64,000 nt of DNA. It comes from Euclidia mi (Eukaryota; Arthropoda; Insecta; Lepidoptera; Erebidae). The DNA lies in assembly GCA_944739405.2 (NCBI GenBank), contig OX123182.2:93550051-93614050 (forward strand), given 5' to 3'. Below are positions 22,714 to 32,022 of this stretch, one piece after another. Position 1 is the first letter of the stretch. Each line of letters starts with the position of its first letter. The position numbers and the translations under genes were made by a program. The notes beneath the pieces are model-generated. The model saw only the letters and a program-made list of their open reading frames with translations. It did not search any database and was not told the DNA's origin.

Positions 22714-22975
22714 CTATGACGACCGGTTGGCGCCGCGGGAGTGTAAGCGACTGCTACGCCGAAGGTCGCGGGTTCGATTCCCGCTCAAGTCAAACATTTG
22801 TGTGCATGAACATGGATGTTTGTCTTGGTCTGGGTGTTTCTATGCATAATATGTATATACTTACAAAAAAAAGTATATATGTTTGTCTATCCATTGTCTA
22901 GTACCCATAGTACAAACTTCTGCTTAGTTTAGGACTAGATGGTGTTGTGTGAATGTGGTAGAATATTACTATTAC
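22714..22975 (+). mobile_element. SINE-B, plus-strand copy
   Basis: The head 'gacgaccggttggcgccgcg' carries an A-box-like region and a B box 'gcgggttcgattcccgc' (about 22768-22784), then 'gtgcatgaacatggatgttt', 'cttggtctgggtgtttctat', and the 3' part 'ctagtacccatagtacaaac' to 'actagatggtgttgtgtga' ending in 'gtagaatattac'. No exact target duplication found. Confidence 0.8.
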
Positions 22976-23036
22976 CTCAACTTCTAATGTGTGTATTTCA
23001 AAAACCTTTTTCTCTACTTTTCTTTAATGAACGGCT

Positions 23037-23100
23037 TGGCCACGGGGACCGGCGACGCGACCTGCGACACGACCGGCGACGCGACAATTCGCGTGACGCG
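23037..23100. repeat. Short GC-rich tandem motif
   Basis: Imperfect repetition of gaccggcgacgcgac-like units, followed by a small inverted pair (attcgcgtgacgcgaa). A local simple repeat in otherwise AT-rich DNA. Confidence 0.5.
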
Positions 23101-23187
23101 AAAAACATGCCACATTAGCTGAGATCTTATTATGAAATTTAGCTCGACATTGTACGGACTTTGGTGGCCATATCACATTTGTTTCAA

Positions 23188-23258
23188 CCCGGCAATCGAA
23201 CCCGAGACCTCATGATCCGCTTACACTACCGCAAGACCACAGAGGCAGACTTGATATT
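23188..23258 (-). mobile_element. tRNA-like SINE head (remnant)
   Basis: The minus strand reads 'ctgcctctgtggtcttgcgg' then B box 'gggttcgattgcc'. This resembles the SINE-A head, but no SINE-A body follows. It cannot be a functional tRNA gene because the stem partners do not pair convincingly. Confidence 0.5.
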
Positions 23259-25190
23259 GTGTACCATACCACGGTATTGACAACTATAGGTACTGTATTT
23301 TATCTTTATACAAACGGTCGGAACGCGATTTAAACCTACGAGCGTCAGGCTCGGAACCCACCTAACCTACTGCATACCAAACTCAAGGCGCTTCGGTATA
23401 GATACATTCTGTAGGTACCTACTGAATGCGTACTGAGCCGACGCTTGTAGGTATTGTAACTCGAGTTTTGAGTTAAAACATAGATTATACAGATATACTG
23501 GTATAGATGCGCAACTCTCTCTAAGGAAAAGTTCAATATGCATCCTCTACTCTATATGGCGTACAAACAATTTTATTTTTATTCCGATCGTATAGATGGC
23601 GTTAGTAGTGGATTCATTTTTCAAAATAAAGTAAATGTTTAATTTCGGTGTTAATAAATAAGTAAATGACAACTATTATATTGTAAAATATGCAATTTAA
23701 AAGTAAAAAAATATAAAAATCACAAAAAGTACGGAGTACGGAGCTCAAGTCAAATATTAAATTCAGCGGTAAATGTAACACTGAAATTTTTTTTGACTAC
23801 ACGTATGTTCTAGCGGTATGGGAAGCTAAACGAACTGTTGTGGTTTTGATTTCTGGAATAACACTTGTTTGATCAACGAATTATTGTTTCGAGTGTGGAT
23901 CTTTTCGTGTTGGTCATTTTTATATTTTTGAAAGTCACTTGCGTTGATTTACCGAGCAACTAATATTTAGCTAGAATAAGAGTTAATCAAATGCGTAATA
24001 GTAGACAGTTAACCAGCTAGCTAGCTACAGTTCTCATACAAAACTGAGGTTTCAGTTTAGAAAACTGTGTCCTTAAAACTCATTTAAGCTGTACTGCAAT
24101 TTTTGGCAGTAAAACTCAGTTTCGTGTAGGTAAATATATCAAAAAAAATTGTTCATATATTTATATCTTCATAAAAACGGCAAAGGACGCTATTTATTTT
24201 CATTAATCAAATGAATATGTTCGCGTGGCTTGTGAAGTTTAAAAAAATATAATTAAAACCGCATGTATCGTATGCAAATATGATAAACGCCGTAATATTT
24301 TAATTAAATTATGAAAATGGCTTATGCAACATGTCACGGAAAGGTGCGGCGGTATTTTAAACTGTTGGTTAGGTGACTATGTCACAAAATGTTGGAATTA
24401 AGCTTTTTCTCCTTGGAATATATAATTTATATTTATATCAAAAGATTCTAAATAAATCGTTTTTTTAGTACTACTGGTTAGTACTAGTTTTTTTTATTAC
24501 TTGTCTGGTAAATTTGCGAATGGACACTTAACAGATTAATGAGTCTTTCCTAGCACCACAGGTTTACGGCACTTTCGAATTAGACGTTTAGTATTGGACT
24601 GATGCCACACGATACTCAGCTGACTGTTATCTATTATCTCAATCTTAAAGTATCTATTATTGAAAGACTAGAAACTGGACATTAGTATAGTGACTTTGAA
24701 AGCATGGATAGTATAGTGGTTTTGCTTTGCCGTTTCTTATTGGGCCGACAGGATTTTACTTAACATTACTTTGTGTGATTCATAAATATTTGTTGCAGGT
24801 CCTGAGTGCTTTTAGTGTTATTTTGTTGTAAAGTCCCTCGCGGTATAGGATTTAAGTAAAGAGTTTTTAAAAATGTCTCTCTAAAGCCGTTTAAGTTTAT
24901 TTATTTAAAATAAACACTATCAATACAAACAAACATTTGAAGCCATCAATAATTATTATCTCTTAGTCTGCTCAAATAAGAGCTAAGATACGAGAGGTAG
25001 ATGTACTTAGTAATACAAAAAACTACCAAATGTAAGATTCTTGTTAATGACACGAAAACTATTTTTTTTTGTTATTGTTTTTTTTTAATACAATACCTTT
25101 TTGCTTTTTGATGTATGTTAAAAAAATAAACACTTGCCATGCTGTAGACAATCTCGTTTACAAAATAAGTGTATAATATTTGAGTAAATA
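23259..25190. other. No recognisable feature
   Basis: AT-rich sequence with runs of A and T. No coding frame, tRNA-like head or transposon terminus could be supported. Confidence 0.4.
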
Positions 25191-25203
25191 ATATAGAATA
25201 TTT

Positions 25204-25393
25204 GTATGTCGGTCAACCCTGCACCTCAGGCACGGCCGTGCAACAAACATTAGATTACTTGAAAACGCCCGTCCGACCAACGGCCGAAATAAGGCAATTG
25301 AATTCCGTCGCCGACTTCTTATCAGATTGCATAGATTTTACAAAACGACTGAATTACAATTCTAAAGTATTTAAAATATCAGACTACAAATAA
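25204..25393 (+). CDS. Candidate terminal exon of an unidentified host gene (weak)
   Basis: The frame is open over about 63 codons with no in-frame ATG near its start, ending in TAA at 25391-25393, where a polyadenylation-like AATAAA (aaataaactg) overlaps the stop. The product is gene-like in composition: TAEIRQLNSVADFLSDCIDF followed by TKRLNYNSKVFKISDYK. A possible 3' splice site is 'ctgcacctcag' at about 25219-25229. I do not recognise the family and no upstream exon is visible, so it could equally be a fragment of an unrecognised element. Confidence 0.25.
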
Positions 25394-25498
25394 ACTGTTT
25401 ATAATCTACATGAAGCTTAATCTAATCTTAATGTCTAAGTAGTATAGGTACAAAAAAAAACGTAAAAAGAGATTAAAAATTGAAAATATTTACACGGT

Positions 25499-25615
25499 TT
25501 AGGCGTCGTAAAATGCCTCCGCATCAATGTCATCGGGTAACGTGCCCAGAAGGCTGGCAGCATTGCCACGCTGGATGGCAATGCTGATTCTCTGAGCAAA
25601 GAATAAACCAGCCTT
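25499..25615 (-). pseudogene. Short C-terminal peptide resembling a transposon protein end
   Basis: The minus strand encodes FAQRISIAIQRGNAASLLGT and then PDDIDAEAFYDA before TAA (25499-25501). The SIAIQRGNAAS-type motif is one I have seen at C-termini of uncharacterised invertebrate mobile-element proteins, but I cannot name the family. A stop lies about 38 codons upstream. It is a fragment at best. Confidence 0.25.
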
Positions 25616-25889
25616 CTAACTGTTTATATTATATATAATAAAATTGCGAGTTTTGTTAACCTTGGCCTGATGAGATGTTCATCATTCGTCTTATCGTTAT
25701 CCCGGTTGTACCCAAAATATCTGCCTTGGTACCACGTACCAGGGGTAAGGGTTTTTTATTTTTTTTTATTAGCTTACCAACAACTGTTAACACTTATAAT
25801 AGTACATTATCACACTGACATATTAACTAAATCTAGTGTTACAGTCAATTATAGGTGAGCACCACATGAGCTATGTTTAGCAAAGATAT

Positions 25890-26400
25890 TGGTTCGGCGT
25901 TACACCGAAACCGTAGGGTAGGTTCTAGGCGACTTGGGAGGGAAATGGACTGTATACAGAGGATAGCGGTTCTTCGCTGCCTAGGAGATGGATACGGGGA
26001 GAGGTGATTGAGTGGGTATAGGATATTTCAAGGATGGAGGGCACTTACCTTATACGGAAATCTTCTTCTTCTCAGAAGGACAGTCTCCTGGTGTTTTCGT
26101 GATGCAGCTGCTTGTTTTCACTACACTACACCATTCGCGAGCGGGTTTTCCTTGGTGGAAGCGGTAATAAATCACATACAACGGTGCGGCGCGATACGAA
26201 CGAGACGGCGTTCTCAGCGAGCGGAATGTTCTGGACTGTCACTCGCGTCGACCATCGCGGCGACGAAATCAGGCGAAAGGCAGTGCCTCTTCCAGGGAGT
26301 GGGATAGAGCGGGACGGAAATATGGTATCGCTCGCACTAGACGTGGAACGATTGATCTTGATGCGATTAGTTATATATAGGAAGGTAGATGGCGCTACCA
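25890..26400 (-). repeat. BEL element 3' LTR
   Basis: On the coding strand it begins TGGTAGCGCC and ends CGCCGAACCA. The plus strand reads tggttcggcgttacaccgaa at its left edge and gaaggtagatggcgctacca at its right edge. It differs from the 5' LTR at four sites that I can find: one at about 25930, two at about 25980 and one at about 26221. Confidence 0.92.
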
Positions 26401-26417
26401 TATCCCCCCGGCCCTAA
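26401..26417 (-). promoter_or_regulatory. Polypurine tract of the BEL element
   Basis: On the minus strand GGGCCGGGGGGATA lies immediately before the 3' LTR, the expected site of plus-strand DNA priming during reverse transcription. Confidence 0.7.
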
Positions 26418-26617
26418 AGGGTTGCCTTTAAAAAAATAGAATTGAACTTAGCTATGTTGGGTGTACTACCGCATAACCCATCAATAGGCTAAGACAGCGA
26501 TATGACAATAAAATTAATCTAAATTAACTTTAGCGAAAACTACAAACGCAACAATAGCGAAAACTACTAACTAAATACTTAAACTAAGAGGTAGGTCCAA
26601 CCTCAGGCTAGATCTCA

Positions 26618-27713
26618 CTGAGTTGGAAGCGGACGCGAGTTGATCAGTGCCTCGACTTGTGCAAGGACAGTTAAAAGCTCTTCGTAAGAGAGGATCTGCT
26701 GACCTATAACTTTGAAGAGATGCGTTTTAATTACTTTGACCATGCTTGCCCAACATCCACCGAAATGTGGTGATGCTGGTGGAATAAACTTCCAGTCAAT
26801 ATGATCTATGGAGAGTTCTTCCTGAAGACGAGTACGATAACCCGCGACGTGATTGAAACAAGTAGCGGGAACAAGTTCCATCAATTTACTAACGCGGTTG
26901 GCGACAAAAGTCTGCCAGCGATGAGGAGAAGAATGAATCCAAGCGAGCACTACTTTGGAGTCGGAAAATGCGTATATTTATTAATAGAGTAGTGGGGCAA
27001 AACTGTGTCTTGAACCTTGTGGAGCAACTGAGACAGCAGAAGGGCCGCGCACAACTCCAGTCTCGCAACCGAAATGGTTTTAACAGGCGAGACCTTAGAC
27101 TTGGCACAAACTAACAGCACCGAGTAGTTAGAACCAATGCGGACTTGCAGATATACGACTCCGCCGTAAGCACGCTCGCTGGCGTCAGCGAAAACTATTA
27201 AGTTGATGGTACATCCATCTACCAACCCAAGATGACGCGGAATAGTAATTTGATTGAGCGCGGTAATCTCAATACAAACTGGCCCCAAGCGGCGACAATA
27301 TGGTCAGAGGGTGTTTCATCCCACTCACACTTTGATAGCCAAAGCTCTTTGATCAAGAGCTTGGCATACAAAATTGTGGGAGCCACAAAACCCATTATGT
27401 CCCATAGTCGAGCCACTGTGGACAGCATAGTGCGTTTGGTGCACTTATCATCTGGTGGTGAGACGTCAAACCGAAAACTATCACAGGATTTGTCCCAGCG
27501 TAAACCGAGAACTTTATGCGGTACAGACTTCTCAAACTCAATGTCTGGAGAAGCTTTATGAGAATCTGGTATGCGTGCGAGAACCTCCTTAGAGTTGCTT
27601 GTCCATTTGACAAGATCAAACTGGCCTCGCTTGAAAAGCTGAATAAGCTCTTCACAAAGCGAAATTGCTAGCGGAGCGGGTATGACATTACAGGCAATGT
27701 CATCTATATACAA
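26618..27713 (-). pseudogene. BEL pol remnant: RT end, RNase H, damaged integrase
   Basis: The segment opens directly with the RT catalytic motif ALYIDDIACNV next to the minisatellite, then VKWTSNSKEVLARIP and KVLGLRWD, the usual post-YVDD region of BEL RT. After frame changes come an RNase H-like part (VFADASERAYGGVVYL, VARLELCAALLLSQLL, FSDSKVVLAWI) and then HRWQTFVANRV. The next residues jump from NHVAGY to the far C-terminus of integrase (DWKFIPPASPHFGG, VEALINSRPL), so the integrase zinc domain and most catalytic residues have been deleted. No functional Pol is possible. Confidence 0.85.
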
Positions 27714-27715
27714 AG

Positions 27716-28063
27716 CGGATGTGTAGTATAGTATAGTGTAGCGTAGCGTAGCTTAGCATAGCATAGCGTAGCATAGCATAGCATAGCATAGCGTAGCATA
27801 GCGTAGCATAGCGTAGCATAGCGTAGCATAGCGTAGCATAGCGTAGCATAGCGTAGCATAGCGTAGCATAGCGTAGCATAGCGTAGCATAGCGTAGCATA
27901 GCGTAGCATAGCGTAGCATAGCGTAGCATAGCGTAGCATAGCGTAGCATAGCGTAGCATAGCGTAGCATAGCGTAGCATAGCGTAGCATAGCGTAGCATA
28001 GCGTAGCATAGCGTAGCATAGCATGGCGTAGCATAGCATAGCATAGCATAGCATAGCATAGCT
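27716..28063. repeat. Minisatellite of 10-bp unit (gtagcatagc)n
   Basis: About 25 perfect units of gtagcatagc in the centre (about 27773-28020), with less regular (gcata)n and (gcgta)n pentamers at both sides. The array occupies the place where about 200 residues of the BEL RT should be. On the minus strand none of the three frames contains a stop, which yields long but meaningless frames repeating MLRYATLCYA. Confidence 0.95.
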
Positions 28064-28065
28064 AA

Positions 28066-28575
28066 TTAGTGCTTTATCTTGCACACAGTTTTAGCACCCA
28101 CCTTGATCTCTTGAAGAGCAGAACAACAACAAGACGTAATACAATGAGAAGTATGTAACGTAGGTACGGTACCCATAATCACATACCCAAGTACCGTCTC
28201 AATAGCGGGCGGTAAATCATATCGCTCACTACGTACTATTTTAGTTAGTAGCAAGTGCGGAAATATTGAAGCTCCGATCAAAAGATCAATGCCTGCCGGA
28301 TTCGCAAACTCCGCGTCGGCTAGCGGCAATGACTCGAGATGAGTGAGTGATGCTACGTCTACATTAGCGTTCGGCAATGCGTCTGTGATACGCTCCACGA
28401 TAAGCGAAGAAATGTTAAAATTAATATTCCTATCAAAACGCGAATGTATTTTAATATCTACGGAACCCCTGCAATGCTTTTCTGATCCGCCTATCCCTTT
28501 GACGGTTGAGTTAGTATTTTTAAAGTTATTCCATAATCCGAGGCGTTTGAAGCATTCCAATGTTATTAGATTGGT
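28066..28575 (-). pseudogene. BEL protease-region segment downstream of an amber codon
   Basis: It continues the gag frame after the TAG at 28576-28578. The translation has FKRLGLWNN, VKGIGGSEK, HLESLPLADAEFANPAGIDLLIGASIFPHLL and then ...GYVIMGTVP, which is the retropepsin-like (DUF1758-type) region that follows gag in BEL/Pao polyproteins. The frame then enters the minisatellite. Because the stop sits directly after the protease motif LLDSAS, this part needs readthrough to be made. Confidence 0.75.
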
Positions 28576-30096
28576 CTAAGATGCGCTATCTAGCAGACAA
28601 CGTACCATGTGCGGCGACCCATTAACATCATATACGATAACTTGCGCTGTCGCTAACAGTACCGTCTTAGACGCCGTACACTGCGTTTTGGCCCTGCGCG
28701 GATCATTATAGATGCGCGAGTGCCGTCCTCGCGTGCGCGTCGCCCGCGCAATGGATGTCATACACAACGATACTTCGCCCTCAGACGCGGAAGGCGCAGC
28801 TACCGTGGTCTGCACCTGCGGCGCAAGTTTGTCAAGGTTAGCGGCTTGGCTTGACAACGGGTTATCTTTATCAAAATGTAACAGTGTATGATGTTTTTGA
28901 TTACATGATCGAAACTTTGTCTTACTAGAACAATTACTTGTTTTATGTTTTATGCTTAAGCAGTTAATGCAAGCTTTGTTATCTTTTACGCATTTAAAAC
29001 GAGCGGTTGCATGCAAATTATCGAAGGCGGGACACTTGTATAAGTGGTCGTGCACTATATTACTGCACAGACACTTCTGTGAATTATTACTATTAGATTC
29101 CGAACATGTAACGTAAGATTGTGGATTAGGGACCGAGTTATTATTACTATTTCGCGATTTATTCAACCTTTGTTTGTTGCTGTTAGTGTTAGACGGGCCA
29201 GGTGAACCAGACTGCGTATTATGAAATATTCGACACTGATCTTTGATGAACGAAATAAAACTATCTAGTGTAGGTATTTTATTATTGCGTTCCGTCATCT
29301 CGAATGCGCGAATTGTATCAGTGTCAAACTTTTTTAAAGCGAGTTGAAGCAACATAAAGTCGGAAAGATCTTCTAATTTTAAATTTCTAAGAGAATTAAC
29401 CGCGGTTACGAAGTTATCAATAAACAGCTGGAAATTCGAGACAAACGCGTTGCCGGACAGTTTGAGATTTAAAGCTTGGTCAAAGTACGTAGACGCTAGG
29501 ACGCGCGTGTCCTGATATCTGTCAAGTAGTGACTGAAAAATGACCTGATAATTCTCAGCACTGGGTGTGACACCTGCAAATACGGACTGGGCCTTCGGTG
29601 ACAGTTTACCTATTAAATAGTACAACCTGTCAGCATCTGTCAGAGAACCATTATCGTGCACTGTAGACTTAAAACTCGCATAGAATAACGGCCAATTTCG
29701 TATATCTCCGTCAAACGACATAATCTCGATTGGCGGTAATCTCGGTTTGCGGGCAACGGGCTCTGCTGAACATTTACCCTCCAATTGCGATTGTATACGC
29801 TTAATAATACAATAAAGATCTTCGAATGAGGTATACGCCTGATAGTTCGGTTTTTCATCAGGATTGATAGAAAGTAATCTTGCGTTATAATCGTCTAACA
29901 ACTTATGAAAATCTGTTCGAATACTATCTACTGTTATACAATAACTGAGAAATGCTTCGCTATTACTGCCAGACATAGATGCGGTTTTTGATCGTTCATA
30001 GATGTTTTGAATGTGCTCAAATAAAATATTGCGTTTTGCTTCTAAGATTGTCATCTCTTTGTCTTCCGACACGCGTGACTTCTTTTGTTGTGACAT
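28576..30096 (-). CDS. gag: BEL gag polyprotein, to the start of protease
   Basis: The ATG at 30094-30096 (MSQQKKSRVSE) starts a 506-residue frame. N-terminal about 120 residues are helical and charged; residues 125-330 resemble the DUF1759 gag core of BEL/Pao elements (EIMSFDGDIRNWPLFYASF, LTDADRLYYLIGKLSPKAQS). A cysteine-rich nucleocapsid region follows (CSNIVHDHLYKCPAF, KACINCLSIKHKTSNC). The end carries the protease active site written as LLDSAS where D-[ST]-[GA] is expected, and then an amber stop. Gag itself appears undamaged and would form the particle shell that packages the RNA. Confidence 0.85.
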   Translation of the reverse strand: MSQQKKSRVSEDKEMTILEAKRNILFEHIQNIYERSKTASMSGSNSEAFLSYCITVDSIRTDFHKLLDDYNARLLSINPDEKPNYQAYTSFEDLYCIIKRIQSQLEGKCSAEPVARKPRLPPIEIMSFDGDIRNWPLFYASFKSTVHDNGSLTDADRLYYLIGKLSPKAQSVFAGVTPSAENYQVIFQSLLDRYQDTRVLASTYFDQALNLKLSGNAFVSNFQLFIDNFVTAVNSLRNLKLEDLSDFMLLQLALKKFDTDTIRAFEMTERNNKIPTLDSFISFIKDQCRIFHNTQSGSPGPSNTNSNKQRLNKSRNSNNNSVPNPQSYVTCSESNSNNSQKCLCSNIVHDHLYKCPAFDNLHATARFKCVKDNKACINCLSIKHKTSNCSSKTKFRSCNQKHHTLLHFDKDNPLSSQAANLDKLAPQVQTTVAAPSASEGEVSLCMTSIARATRTRGRHSRIYNDPRRAKTQCTASKTVLLATAQVIVYDVNGSPHMVRCLLDSAS

Positions 30097-30426
30097 GCTT
30101 ACGTAAGTATAAGCTAATGAGACCGAAACAAAATAAGAATATCTAATGTATCTTTTATTTTACCTAAGTAGGCTAAGTAGGCAACACCTTAGAGCCGAGG
30201 AATTAAAAGAAGAAATATGAGATTTATAAGACAACTATGATAGTTGCAGAAATAATAATTTAATAAGTAGGTAGCTACATTAAAGTTTACCTACTAATGC
30301 GGGCGGAAATAACCATGTGACGGTTATGTGAATATATTAGGAGTATAGCTAGGTGCTATAACTGCCTAGGTATAGCGGTATAACGTATAAAACGTAAATG
30401 AATCCGACTCGTATGGATCAAAAAAA

Positions 30427-30937
30427 TGGTTCGGCGTTACACCGAAACCGTAGGGTAGGTTCTAGGCAACTTGGGAGGGAAATGGACTGTATACAGAGGA
30501 TAGCGGTTCTTCGCCGCCTTGGAGATGGATACGGGGAGAGGTGATTGAGTGGGTATAGGATATTTCAAGGATGGAGGGCACTTACCTTATACGGAAATCT
30601 TCTTCTTCTCAGAAGGACAGTCTCCTGGTGTTTTCGTGATGCAGCTGCTTGTTTTCACTACACTACACCATTCGCGAGCGGGTTTTCCTTGGTGGAAGCG
30701 GTAATAAATCACATACAACGGTGCGGCGCGATACGAACGAGACGGCGTTCTCAGCGAGTGGAATGTTCTGGACTGTCACTCGCGTCGACCATCGCGGCGA
30801 CGAAATCAGGCGAAAGGCAGTGCCTCTTCCAGGGAGTGGGATAGAGCGGGACGGAAATATGGTATCGCTCGCACTAGACGTGGAACGATTGATCTTGATG
30901 CGATTAGTTATATATAGGAAGGTAGATGGCGCTACCA
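30427..30937 (-). repeat. BEL element 5' LTR
   Basis: Same 511-bp sequence as 25890-26400 with about four base differences. On the coding strand it contains the promoter for the element. The first internal bases after it are a T run then GATCCATACGAGTCGG; I could not match these to a tRNA 3' end, so the primer-binding site is unassigned. Confidence 0.9.
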
Positions 30938-31050
30938 GATATGTTAACTTAAATTAAGATGTATTAAACCTATATAATTATATTAAGCAGAAAATATCTA
31001 TTAAAACAGAGGAATTTATAGGCACTATAATAACTAACTACACTTGGACA

Positions 31051-31716
31051 TTAATTAGCGTGAGATTTAATGATGTTACGGAACTTGCCAAGTGAATCGG
31101 TGTGCACGTCAATGAGGTCACTGCAACTGTTCAACAGTTTGCAAAGTCTGGGAATGGCTGAGTTTGCACCAAGCACAGTACGACGAAACGGAATACATAG
31201 AGATGTAATCGGGGCGCGCGGGTATCTGGCAGAAACTCGGAATTTTACCATCTGTAATAATTCTGGACAGTCAATTTTTTTTTGCAGAATTTTAACCAGG
31301 AACAGGGAGTCTATCACTTTAAAACGGTCTTCAATGGATACCATGTTGAAGTGTGCCAGTCTGTTTGTGTAAGAGCGTTTCTTTTTCGCTATCCCAGCAG
31401 AAAATGATAAGTGCCAAAGGAACCTTTTCTGTATTCTTTCAAGCCTCAGAGTATGGGATGCATAATGCGGTCTCCACACTGTGCTACAGTATTCTACGAT
31501 ACTGCGCACGAGAGTGTTATACACCATAATTTTAGTTCTACTACGTCTAAAACCGGCTACGTTCCTTACAACAAACCCCAATATTCTAGAGGCTCTTTTA
31601 ATTGTACATTCCATATGTGGTATGAATGTCAATTTCTGATCGAATAGTACACCTAAATCTCTGATTACTTCAGTTTCTTGTATGGGGTCTGAACCAATAC
31701 GATACAACGATGACAC
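31051..31716 (-). pseudogene. LINE ORF2, C-terminal part after the second stop
   Basis: It is in the same frame as the upstream ORF2 parts and begins after TAG at 31717-31719. IGSDPIQETEVIRDLGVLFD and KLTFIPHM are the thumb motif of LINE reverse transcriptases; then VEYCSTVWRPHYASHTLRLE, RIQKRFLWHLSF and a C-terminal region of about 80 residues ending at TAA (31051-31053). No zinc or RNase H domain is present. Confidence 0.75.
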
Positions 31717-32022
31717 CTATTGCCTATTCCTAGTAAATTTAACGTGGTGGCATTTCTTGGTGTTTAGAACCATGTCATTGTTACTACACCACAGAACTAG
31801 ACTATCAAGGTCACTCTGAAGCAATTCAACATCTCTGGCCGTTTCGATCACCCTGCAGAACTTTAAGTCGTCAGCGTACATGAAACACTTTGAGAAGCGA
31901 AGGCATTGAGGTATATCGTTGACAAAGATATTGAAAAGAATTGGCCCAATATGAGATTCTTGTGGAACTCCCGATGTTGTTCTATACATGCCAGACTGAA
32001 AGCCATTGACTGCGACAAAAAA
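31717..32022 (-). pseudogene. LINE ORF2, RT catalytic segment between two stops
   Basis: Same frame as its neighbours. Contains the palm motifs RTTSGVPQESHIGPILFNIF and FMYADDLKFCRVI (catalytic YADD at about 31877-31888), then the NTKKCHHVKF segment. Bounded by the ochre codon at 32023-32025 and the amber codon at 31717-31719. Confidence 0.75.

Larger units (their letters stand above)
25890..30937 (-). mobile_element. BEL/Pao-type LTR retrotransposon, internally deleted
   Basis: Two 511-bp LTRs (25890-26400 and 30427-30937) flank the element, with a 5-bp target duplication gatat at 25885-25889 and 30938-30942. The coding strand is minus, so the 5' LTR is the right-hand one. Internal order (right to left): gag, protease domain, a minisatellite in place of the RT N-terminal half, the RT end, RNase H, a remnant of integrase, then a purine-rich tract before the 3' LTR. 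By eye the LTRs differ at only about four positions, so the insertion is recent although the internal genes are incapable of transposition. Confidence 0.92.

Noticed and set aside
22738..22790. tRNA gene
   Set aside because: A- and B-box-like sequences are present, but the acceptor stem does not close and the same unit with a fixed body and tail recurs as SINE-B.
22638..22901. 87-codon plus-strand frame
   Set aside because: It coincides with the SINE-B head and body; non-coding RNA-derived element.
26008..26417. Open frames of about 100 codons in the BEL LTR, repeated at 30545-30957
   Set aside because: They lie in the two copies of the LTR on the antisense strand; repetition reflects the LTR pair, not a duplicated gene.
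27700..28084. Three long minus-strand frames encoding repeated MLRYATLCYA-type peptides
   Set aside because: They are the three readings of a 10-bp minisatellite that happens to lack stops on that strand; no start context or conserved sequence.
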